From the NCBI GenBank assembly GCA_001768195.1, contig MENI01000071.1, positions 1 through 40,658 on the forward strand: a DNA stretch of 40,658 bases. The letters are read 5' to 3'. The DNA comes from Bacteroidetes bacterium GWA2_40_15 (GTDB lineage: Bacteria; Bacteroidota; Bacteroidia; Bacteroidales; VadinHA17). The notes under the pieces are model-generated. The model searched no databases and was not told the DNA's origin. It worked only from the letters and a program-made list of their open reading frames with translations. Made by a program: the position numbers and the translations under genes. This document shows positions 34,018-40,658 of the stretch, piece after piece (positions within the stretch are counted from its first letter, which is position 1; every line of letters starts with the position of its first letter).

Positions 34018-34025
34018 TATCTTTG
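34018..34025 (+). promoter_or_regulatory. -7 box (TATCTTTG) close to the start of the GT4 fusion gene
   Basis: Exact TAnnTTTG match, ending only 5 bases before the ATG at 34031. If it is used, the message would be almost leaderless, or translation begins further downstream. Confidence 0.4.
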
Positions 34026-34030
34026 AAATT

Positions 34031-36280
34031 ATGAAAATTGCATATATTGGAACATACCCTCCACGAGAATGTGGTATTGGTACTTTTACCATGAATCTCT
34101 ACAATTCCATGGCGATGAATCCTGTCTGCCGGCAGGCAGGTAATAAAACAACTGAGGTTTCAATTGAAAGATTCGTAATAGCCCTGAACGATCATGAACA
34201 AACTTATAATTATCCTGAAGAAGTAAAACTGACAATAAGACAGGAGCATCAAAGAGATTATTTATCGGCAGTAGATTTCATTAATCTCAGCGGAGCTGAC
34301 CTTTGTATTCTGGAACATGAATTTGGGATATTTGGCGGGCAAAATGGTATATACATCCTTCCTTTACTGCATCGGCTTGAAATCCCGCTGATTGTAACCC
34401 TTCACACTATTGTAAAAGCACCTTCCTACAACGAAAAGGTAGTATTGCAGGAAATATGCAAAATGGCCAATAAGATAGTTGTGATGAGTCATAAAGCCAT
34501 TGAGTTTCTTACAACTATCTATAATGTGGATAAAAAGAAAATTGAATATATTGAACACGGTGTGCCAGATATTCGCTTTAACCAGACTCAATCCAAAAAG
34601 GATTTCCACCTCGAAAATAAAAAGATCCTGATTACTTTTGGTTTCATCAGCCGGAATAAAGGGATTGAAACGGTAATAAAATCATTACCAAAAGTTATTG
34701 AAAAGTTTCCTGAGGTCTTATATATGGTTTTAGGGAAGACTCATCCGAATGTTCTTCGGTATTCCGGAGAAGAATACAGAATTTATCTTCAGCATTTAGT
34801 AAAAAGCCTTAACCTGGGCAAACATGTTTTTTTCCTGAATGAATATATTAATCAGAAAGAATTGTTCAAATATTTATCTGCGTCTGATATTTATGTTACA
34901 CCCTATCTTAGTGAAGCTCAGATCACAAGTGGTACCCTTTCCTACGCGATAGGAGTAGGCTCTGCTGTAGTTTCAACACCTTACTGGCATGCTTCAGAAT
35001 TATTGGCTGATGGAAGAGGAAAGCTCTTTAACTTTAATGATTCAGATGAGCTTTCAGCGATCTTCTCAGAATTGTTAGATAATCCTGAAGTGTTGAAAGA
35101 TCTTCGAAAAAAGGCATATGATTATGGCAGAACCATTACATGGCCTAAGTCAGGGGCTAAATACGTTGCACTTGCCAGAAAAATTCTTGCCGCCAGGCCG
35201 GAAGCATCTGAAAAAAAAGAAACCATTCTTGATCCGCTCATTCTGCCTCCATTCTCGCTTGCTCATATTAAACGTTTAACAGATGATACAGGGATCATTC
35301 AACATGCAAAATTTGGTATTCCAAATCTAAAAGAAGGGTACTGTCTGGATGATAATGCCAGAGCCCTGCTTATGGTACTGATGGCCTACAAGCAAAAAAA
35401 GAATACTCTGGCCCTTGAATTATCACCTATTTATATAAGCTATATCCACTATATGCAGAACAAAGACGGGACATTCAGGAATTTTCTGAGTTTCAGCCGG
35501 AATTTTCTCGATGAGACAGGTTCGGAAGATTCCTTTGGAAGAACCATCTGGGCCCTCGGATATCTGCTTGCCAATGCACCTAACGATGCTTATTACCGGA
35601 CCGGAAAATTGATTTTCTTTGATGCATCTCCAAACTTTGAAAAGCTTAAATCAATCAGAGGTATTGCCAATTCAATGGTAGGTATCAGTTATTATCTCAG
35701 GAGTAACCCTAATGATGATTCAATGGTCGAAAGATTAAGGAATCTTGCCGATAATCTGGTCAGGAACTATGAAGGAAACAGCACACCTGACTGGAAATGG
35801 TTTGAACCGTTGCTGGCTTATGATAATGGGATATTACCACTTGCTCTTTTACATGCGGCAGAAATACTTAAAGATGAAAGAATAACTAAGACTGCCATGG
35901 ACACAATGAGCTTTTTAACAGAGGTTACACTTAAGGATGGCTATTTATCGATTATTGGAAATGAAAAATGGTATAAAAAAGATGGCGAGCGTTCCCTTTT
36001 TGCCCAACAACCTGTAGATGCTCTTGCTATGGTATTAATGTATCATCAGTCATTTCATCTGACTAAAGATAAAGAATATCTGAATAAATTATTTTCATGC
36101 TTCATGTGGTTCCTGGGAGAAAATGATCTCAGGATGAGCTTGTTCGATTTTGAAACCAAAGGTTGCTGCGATGGATTTGAAAATAATGGGGTAAATCGAA
36201 ACCAGGGTGCCGAAAGTTCACTGGCCTATTTGATCTCTCACCTGACAGTTCTGATGGCGTTTGAAGAATATGAAGAATAG
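34031..36280 (+). CDS. GT4-type glycosyltransferase with C-terminal toroid domain
   Basis: The first 390 residues form a GT-B glycosyltransferase (family 4): MKIAYIGTYPPRECGIGTFT at the start, LEHEFGIFGG, IEHGVPD, ITFGFISRNKGIETVIKSL, and the donor-site region LSEAQITSGTLSYAIGVG. Residues about 395-745 look like an alpha/alpha toroid as found in glycan-active enzymes (LDDNARALLMVLMAY, DNGILPLALLHAAE), probably another catalytic or binding part. The sugar donor is unknown; nearby GH130 genes point to mannose. Codons 31-37 (PVCRQAG) are made by a palindromic repeat at 34121-34140, inserted in frame. Confidence 0.85.
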   Translation: MKIAYIGTYPPRECGIGTFTMNLYNSMAMNPVCRQAGNKTTEVSIERFVIALNDHEQTYNYPEEVKLTIRQEHQRDYLSAVDFINLSGADLCILEHEFGIFGGQNGIYILPLLHRLEIPLIVTLHTIVKAPSYNEKVVLQEICKMANKIVVMSHKAIEFLTTIYNVDKKKIEYIEHGVPDIRFNQTQSKKDFHLENKKILITFGFISRNKGIETVIKSLPKVIEKFPEVLYMVLGKTHPNVLRYSGEEYRIYLQHLVKSLNLGKHVFFLNEYINQKELFKYLSASDIYVTPYLSEAQITSGTLSYAIGVGSAVVSTPYWHASELLADGRGKLFNFNDSDELSAIFSELLDNPEVLKDLRKKAYDYGRTITWPKSGAKYVALARKILAARPEASEKKETILDPLILPPFSLAHIKRLTDDTGIIQHAKFGIPNLKEGYCLDDNARALLMVLMAYKQKKNTLALELSPIYISYIHYMQNKDGTFRNFLSFSRNFLDETGSEDSFGRTIWALGYLLANAPNDAYYRTGKLIFFDASPNFEKLKSIRGIANSMVGISYYLRSNPNDDSMVERLRNLADNLVRNYEGNSTPDWKWFEPLLAYDNGILPLALLHAAEILKDERITKTAMDTMSFLTEVTLKDGYLSIIGNEKWYKKDGERSLFAQQPVDALAMVLMYHQSFHLTKDKEYLNKLFSCFMWFLGENDLRMSLFDFETKGCCDGFENNGVNRNQGAESSLAYLISHLTVLMAFEEYEE
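34121..34140. repeat. REP-like palindrome inserted in the GT4 gene
   Basis: The 20 bases CCTGTCTGCCGGCAGGCAGG form a near-perfect palindrome with one mismatched pair (T/G). They encode the unusual PVCRQAG between MAMN and NKTTEVS, where the family sequence would not need them. A related 14-base perfect palindrome, GTCTGCCGGCAGAC, is at 4896-4909 in the GH2 gene. Confidence 0.7.
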
Positions 36281-36329
36281 ATTTCATCGAGTCACTGCAT
36301 AATACGAACTTGATAGTAACCTGATAATC

Positions 36330-37117
36330 ATGTTAATAAAAAGATATCACAATAATCCCATACTTACAAAAGATGATGCGCCTTATCCGGTCGCTACTGT
36401 ACATAATGCAGGTGTTGTAAAATTCGATGGCCGGTATATAATGATTTTCCGGTCTCATAAACTTAACGGAAGAAGTATATTAGGCAAAGCAGAAAGTGAT
36501 AATGGGTATGATTTTATAGTGGATAAAAACCCTTTCATGATCCCTGCTACCGAAGGGATATTCAAAGAATATGAGGAATACGGTGTTGAAGACCCCCGGA
36601 TTATTTTTCTCGATGGCGAATATCTTATAACTTACAGTGCCTATCCCAGGTATGGTGTGCGTGTAGACCCTGGTCAATATGGATCTCTTATTCTCCCGAT
36701 TTGAAATATTGGGGCGAATCAAAACTGATTATGAAGCCTGTTAAGTATCATTGGGATGAAATGAAAATAGGACCCGGAGCACCTCCGGTTAAAACTGCCC
36801 GAGGGTGGCTAAGCATTTATCACGGAGTATTTCCAACTATGGATGGGTGTGTTTACAGGTTAGGTGTTGCATTGCATAATCTTGAAGATCCTTCCCGGAT
36901 AATTGCTGTTGGCGATGAATGGCTTTTACAACCGGAAGAAGTTTTTGAAATAACCGGTTATGTACATAATGTAGTCTTCACCTGCGGAGCAGTCCCGGAA
37001 GAAGATGGCACCATTAAAATCTATTGGGGTGGTGCCGACAAAGTAATGTGTGTAGGTACAGCCAATATAGAATCTCTTGTTGATCATTGTTTGAAAAACT
37101 CAAGAAAAGCATTATAG
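36330..37117 (+). pseudogene. GH130 phosphorylase/glycosidase gene with frameshifting internal deletion
   Basis: The first frame (36330-36704) gives a typical GH130 N-terminus (RYHNNPILTKDDAPYP, ATVHNAGVVKFDGRYIMIFR, YGVEDPRI with the general-acid Asp) and ends in nonsense after AYPRYGVR. The second frame carries WSIWISYSPDLKYWGESKLI, then KIGPGAPPVKT, IYHGVFPT and HNVVFTCGAV, the C-terminal half. The frames join at about 36657-36664, and roughly 40 residues with the PPDNKDVVLFPEKI-type blade are missing compared with the family. One deletion explains both loss and frameshift. The intact gene would have been a mannoside phosphorylase or mannosidase. Confidence 0.78.
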
Positions 37118-37168
37118 TTATCAGTTTAAAATAATAAAAGGATTGTCAAGACTTTATGAACTTAAAAT

Positions 37169-38185
37169 ATGAAGATTGCCATATTATCACCTGTTGCATG
37201 GCGAACTCCTCCCCGAAAGTATGGACCGTGGGAACAGGTAGCTTCAAATATTGTTGAAGGGCTGATTGAAAAGGGAATTGATGTAACCTTATTTGCAACA
37301 GGTGATTCAAAAACAAAAGGCAGGCTGGAATATATATGTGAGCGCCCTTATTCGGAAGATGAAGAACTTGATCCTAAGGTTTGGGAATGTCTTCATATAA
37401 GCCATTTAATGGAACAGGCAGACAAATTTGATTTAATTCATAATAATTTTGATTTTCTCCCCCTAACTTATTCGCGTTTGATTAAAACGCCTATGGTAAC
37501 TACTATTCATGGATTTTCTTCTCAAAAAATTCTTTCAGTTTATAAAGAGTATAATAGTACCAGCCACTACGTTTCTATCAGTAATTCTGATCGGAGTCCT
37601 GAACTTGATTATACTGCTACCGTTTACAATGGTATTAATACGGATGAATTTACATTTCAATCTGAATCAAAAGATTATCTGCTGTTTTTCGGCAGGATTC
37701 ATCCCGAAAAGGGCACTTCTGAATCGATTCAGATAGCAAAACAATCCGGAAGACAGCTTATTATTTCCGGTTTAATTCAGCATCAGGAATATTTTGACAA
37801 CAAGATCAAGCCATACATTAATAATGATGACGTTTTATATACGGGAAATTCAGGACCACGGGAAAGGGATAAACTTCTGGGTGAAGCTTATGCTCTTCTA
37901 CATCCGATTAGTTTTAGAGAACCCTTTGGTTTAAGCGTAGCAGAATCAATGCTTTGTGGAACGCCCGTTATAGCATTTAACAAAGGCGCTATGCCGGAAT
38001 TAATCCATGACGGGGAGACTGGGTTTCTGGTTAATAGTATTGACGAAGCTGTGCACGCAGTAAATAATATTAAATATATTGACAGAAAATATTGCATGGA
38101 GTATGCTGCTTCAAAATTCAGCCGTCAGAAAATGATTGAAGGGTATCTGGAGGTTTACAGGAAGATTTTAGAAACAAAAAAGTAA
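37169..38185 (+). CDS. GT4 glycosyltransferase
   Basis: The 338-residue enzyme has a GT-B fold: MKIAILSPVAWRTPPRKYGPWEQVASNIVEGL (acceptor side), VTTIHGF, VYNGINTDEF, LFFGRIHPEKGT (start of the donor domain), and the E-x7-E motif REPFGLSVAE with Glu251 and Glu259. It transfers an activated sugar with retention. It lacks membrane segments and is probably cytoplasmic. It follows the broken GH130 gene by 51 bases on the same strand and is likely in the same transcription unit with the GT4-toroid gene. Convergent with the second GH130 gene (7 bases between stops). Confidence 0.9.
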   Translation: MKIAILSPVAWRTPPRKYGPWEQVASNIVEGLIEKGIDVTLFATGDSKTKGRLEYICERPYSEDEELDPKVWECLHISHLMEQADKFDLIHNNFDFLPLTYSRLIKTPMVTTIHGFSSQKILSVYKEYNSTSHYVSISNSDRSPELDYTATVYNGINTDEFTFQSESKDYLLFFGRIHPEKGTSESIQIAKQSGRQLIISGLIQHQEYFDNKIKPYINNDDVLYTGNSGPRERDKLLGEAYALLHPISFREPFGLSVAESMLCGTPVIAFNKGAMPELIHDGETGFLVNSIDEAVHAVNNIKYIDRKYCMEYAASKFSRQKMIEGYLEVYRKILETKK

Positions 38186-38192
38186 CATCATA

Positions 38193-39692
38193 TCAAGGCC
38201 GTTGTACTTGCAACTGTTTTGAGTTTTTCAATTCTTCCAGCAGTCCCAGTAAATTAACAGAAGCGTAAGTGGATGCGTAGTCAGACATGCCGTATGGAAC
38301 AATCAGATTACCATTGTGGATAATGGAACCGCAAGAGTAAACAACGTTGGGCACATAGCCTTCCCTTTCTTCATTGTTGGGAGCCAGTAAAGGTGTCTTT
38401 AGCCTTCCAATCTCTTTTTCAGGATCATCAAGATCATATAATGATGCTCCTAATACGTATTCCCTCATGGGCCCTACTCCGTGTGTAATAACAAGCCAAC
38501 CTTCTTTTGTCTCGATCGGGGAACCGCAATTTCCGATCTGAACCAGTTCCCAGGGATATTTTGGTTGCTGAATAAGTCTGGCTTCGCGCCAGATATTTAT
38601 TTTATCGGAATAGGCTATATAATTATTTACTCCATCTATTCTGCAAAGCATGGCATATTTACCTTTGATCTTTCTGGGGAAGAGTGCCATACCTTTATTC
38701 CGGGCAATTTCACCATGAATGGGTAAAGCCTTGAAATGGTAAAAATTTTTGGTTTCAAGTAACTTCGGTAATATTGTACTGCCATCATAAGCAGTATAAG
38801 TAGCATAATAAGTTACTTCACCGTTATCCTCTGTGAATCTGACAAAACGTGCATCTTCAATGCCATTTTTTTCAGTTTCGGAGGTAGGGAAAATGACTCT
38901 TTCAGAAATTGCCGAATCAAGTGAAAAGTCAAGTTCATAATGCGATTTCGCCAGCCACATCATCTGATTAATGATCGATTCTTTGTTTGGTGTAAGGTCA
39001 TGTGCTTTTCTGGTCTCTTCCACAGCTCTTTTTAATTCGCCATAAGTAAAACTGTCGCCCAGCTTTTCCAATACAAAGACCGGACTGATTTTATTGTCGA
39101 AATCCCGCATCTCATCCAGTTTCTTTATAAAGGATTTCTTATTGTATATATGCCTTTTGATTCGTTCTGCTTCTGCCAGCATTTTGCCTACAGGTTCAAT
39201 AATAAGGTTACAATTCTTATCTATGACAACAGAACGGAAAACAATGGATGAAATATGGCCTTCGCCGGTTGCCCTGAAACTGAAAATCACTCTTTTCTCA
39301 TCCGGGCCTAATTCCGACTGATCGGGATCTTCCACAACGGACGGATTAAAAAAAGCTGCCGATTCAATGGAATATTCCATTGTGAAATAAGAACCTATAA
39401 GCGCCTTCCGTGCCTTATTATTATTATTATTATTATTCTTTATATTCAGCTCTTTAAACAGGTTATTCAGTTTATAAAAATGCGCTTCAAATATTAATGA
39501 AATGTTCCTGTGACGTCTGGCATAACCTCTCAGCACCTGGCTTAATGCTATATTTACCTCATTATCAGACATGGCCATCACACTAAGAATAATATCTTTA
39601 CTTCTTTCATCAGTAGTATAAAGGAAACGGGCAATTACCCTGCTGGGATCAGGGAGAAACTTACTATCCTTTCTGGTGACGGTAACTTGCAT
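38193..39692 (-). CDS. GH130-family enzyme with N-terminal extension
   Basis: The start at ATG 39690-39692 is chosen because a promoter box at 39724-39731 lies inside the longer frame that would start at 39743. The 499-residue protein has about 180 residues of unknown extension (MQVTVTRKDSKFLPDPSRVI), then the GH130 five-bladed domain: NGIEDARFVRF (general-acid Asp region), TYTAYDGST, NKGMALFPRKIKGKYAMLCR, YIAYSD, KIN...GNCGSPIETKEGWLVITHGV and VPNVVYSCGSI. GH130 enzymes are inverting beta-mannoside phosphorylases or mannosidases. Residues encoded by an (ATT)n repeat form an Asn run at about 84-91. A role in turnover of a mannose oligosaccharide made by the GT4 genes is likely but inferred. 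Confidence 0.85.
   Translation of the reverse strand: MQVTVTRKDSKFLPDPSRVIARFLYTTDERSKDIILSVMAMSDNEVNIALSQVLRGYARRHRNISLIFEAHFYKLNNLFKELNIKNNNNNNNKARKALIGSYFTMEYSIESAAFFNPSVVEDPDQSELGPDEKRVIFSFRATGEGHISSIVFRSVVIDKNCNLIIEPVGKMLAEAERIKRHIYNKKSFIKKLDEMRDFDNKISPVFVLEKLGDSFTYGELKRAVEETRKAHDLTPNKESIINQMMWLAKSHYELDFSLDSAISERVIFPTSETEKNGIEDARFVRFTEDNGEVTYYATYTAYDGSTILPKLLETKNFYHFKALPIHGEIARNKGMALFPRKIKGKYAMLCRIDGVNNYIAYSDKINIWREARLIQQPKYPWELVQIGNCGSPIETKEGWLVITHGVGPMREYVLGASLYDLDDPEKEIGRLKTPLLAPNNEEREGYVPNVVYSCGSIIHNGNLIVPYGMSDYASTYASVNLLGLLEELKNSKQLQVQRP
39415..39439. repeat. (ATT)8 microsatellite inside the GH130 gene
   Basis: Eight ATT units on the plus strand encode a run of seven or eight Asn. 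It lies in the extension domain, so length changes would alter the protein without shifting frame. Confidence 0.8.
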
Positions 39693-39723
39693 AGTCCAAG
39701 ATTTATGATTTATAATCAGGCTA

Positions 39724-39731
39724 CAAATATA
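39724..39731 (-). promoter_or_regulatory. -7 box (TATATTTG) of the GH130 gene
   Basis: Minus-strand TATATTTG followed by TAG matches TAnnTTTG exactly. It lies 32 bases before ATG 39692 and excludes the earlier in-frame ATG at 39743. Confidence 0.55.
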
Positions 39732-39894
39732 ATATATAGACAAGGAAAAAATTCAGAAATATATCGCCATATGATTTTTTTACTAAATTGATAATCAGTC
39801 AATAAATATCATGGAAGAGCTTCAGGAGCATTCAGCAAACTCTCAGAAGACTCTTGTGGAGCTGGTGGCACCACTACCTTAAACATTAAACCCC

Positions 39895-40394
39895 GCAAGA
39901 TCAATGATCTGCAGGATTTGCAATTTATAAAGGCTAAGACAGTTTATAACTTTGTAATGTGGGTAAGACAAAAACATCACCTTCCCAAAACATGCCCTTC
40001 AAGGGATTACGAGGCTGTTGAAGAGCTCCCTTACGGGCAGCAGGCACAGGTCGATTTTGGAGAGTATAACCTTCGTAATAGCTTAAGAAAGCACATAAAA
40101 GTTTGGTTCTTTACCATGGTGTTGTCGCGTTCGCGGTATAAGTATGTTTTATTTTCTGAAACTCCTTTTACCAGTTTTTCAGCTATTGAAGCCCATGAGA
40201 AGGCCTTTGCATTTTTCCGGGGAATCACAAAGGAAATTGTTTATGATCAGGATAAGGTGTTCCTATCGGATGAAAATAAAGGTGATCTATTGTTGACCCG
40301 TGCATTTAAAGACTATTGCAGGGAACACACATTCCGGCTGTATTTTTGCCGTAAAGCCGATCCTGAAAGTTATGGAGAAAGGTATATTATGTAG
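39895..40394 (+). pseudogene. IS21-family transposase (IstA) fragment
   Basis: The readable part (39918-40394) matches the middle of IstA: KTVYNFVMWVRQKHHLPK, then the integrase core with the first catalytic Asp46 in QAQVDFGEY, second Asp110 in EIVYDQD, and RKADPES. The N-terminal DNA-binding part is missing. At the C-terminus the sequence changes after ADPES, where SKGKVEN with the catalytic Glu is expected, and it stops soon after. The fragment is truncated at both ends; the 3' break lies directly beside the putative recombinase site at 40386-40409. The frame begins without a good start codon. Confidence 0.85.
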
Positions 40395-40409
40395 ACATAT
40401 TTACATAAT
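40386..40409. other. putative tyrosine-recombinase core site (attachment site)
   Basis: ATTATGTA (40386-40393) and TACATAAT (40402-40409) are perfect 8-base inverted arms separated by 8 bases (GACATATT), the usual geometry of a recombinase core site. A third copy of the arm, TACATAAT, is at 40445-40452. The site sits at the break of the IS21 fragment and about 100 bases before a recombinase gene. Confidence 0.6.
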
Positions 40410-40509
40410 ACAGTGATTGCTATTACATTATTCTCGTTGTTTTCTACATAATCTCCTACCGTGTACTACATTTAGGAACGGCAATAAGCCGGAATTAAAT
40501 TAAACAACG

Positions 40510-40658
40510 ATGTATTACAAATTATCAGATTTTGACAATCTTGTGGAATCGGCAATTCTGTATATACGACAGAAAGGCCGGAGTGAAGCCACAATTAACC
40601 ATGTTAAATGGAAATGGGAACAGGTCAGACAATACCTGAAGGAGAAAGAAATGGAAAC
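40510..40658 (+). CDS. site-specific integrase/tyrosine recombinase N-terminus (runs off the window)
   Basis: An ATG at 40510 opens a frame of 49 codons to the edge of the window. The product (VESAILYIRQKGRSEATINHVKWKWEQVRQYLKEKEME) resembles the SAM-like N-terminal domain of phage-type integrases, which grips the core site. The catalytic domain lies outside the window. Its position next to the putative core site and the broken IstA gene suggests it belongs to the element that inserted there. Confidence 0.6.
   Translation, partial: MYYKLSDFDNLVESAILYIRQKGRSEATINHVKWKWEQVRQYLKEKEME

Noticed and set aside
39415-39439. Phase-variable switch by the (ATT)8 repeat
   Set aside because: Units of three bases cannot shift the frame, so on/off switching is not expected.
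39693-39743. N-terminal extension of the GH130 gene from an ATG at 39743
   Set aside because: A consensus -7 box at 39724-39731 lies inside it, and the 17 extra residues are not protein-family-like.

Overview
The window looks like chromosomal accessory DNA from a member of the Bacteroidota, probably a Bacteroidales/Marinilabiliales-type anaerobe. The evidence is a 14-blade hybrid two-component regulator, many lipoprotein-type glycan-active enzymes, -7 promoter boxes of the form TAnnTTTG, GH130 enzymes and an IS21 fragment. No tRNA, rRNA or CRISPR array was found. The lineage is an inference from these traits.

Layout. 1-8810: surface and glycan genes. These are an amidohydrolase cut by the window edge, a discoidin-like surface protein, a DUF3863-type protein, a GH2 exo-glucosaminidase-like lipoprotein, a collapsed rhodanese gene and two secreted proteins of unknown role. 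9085-13886: a one-protein signalling system (sensor, kinase, receiver, AraC regulator) and a tiny lipoprotein. 14085-19693: a D-2-hydroxyacid dehydrogenase, the debris of a sigma-factor operon, a two-subunit molybdenum hydroxylase and a PQQ-type beta-propeller. 19918-26199: a tight five-gene minus-strand operon. In transcription order it encodes a ferredoxin-like protein, a radical SAM protein, a DUF116-polyprenyl diphosphate synthase fusion, a small alpha/alpha toroid protein and a class II (squalene-hopene-like) terpene cyclase. 26328-31361: a 2-hydroxyacid dehydrogenase scrap, a YncE/phosphoesterase fusion, a GH99-like lipoprotein and a decayed propeller gene. 31621-33608: an NlpC/P60 peptidase, a gene tail and a stand-alone FabF. 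34031-39692: two GT4 glycosyltransferases and two GH130 genes, one of them broken. 39918-40658: an IS21 transposase fragment cut next to a likely tyrosine-recombinase element whose first gene leaves the window.

How the genes work together. The terpenoid operon is the most notable system. A prenyl chain made by the fusion enzyme could be cyclised by the DXDD protein and modified by the radical SAM protein, with electrons from the ferredoxin. No squalene synthase gene is seen here, so the substrate may be a linear polyprenyl diphosphate rather than squalene. The GT4/GH130 block looks like a make-and-break system for a mannose-type oligosaccharide. A second theme is gene decay: at least five genes survive only as internally deleted, truncated or frameshifted remnants, among small dispersed repeats.
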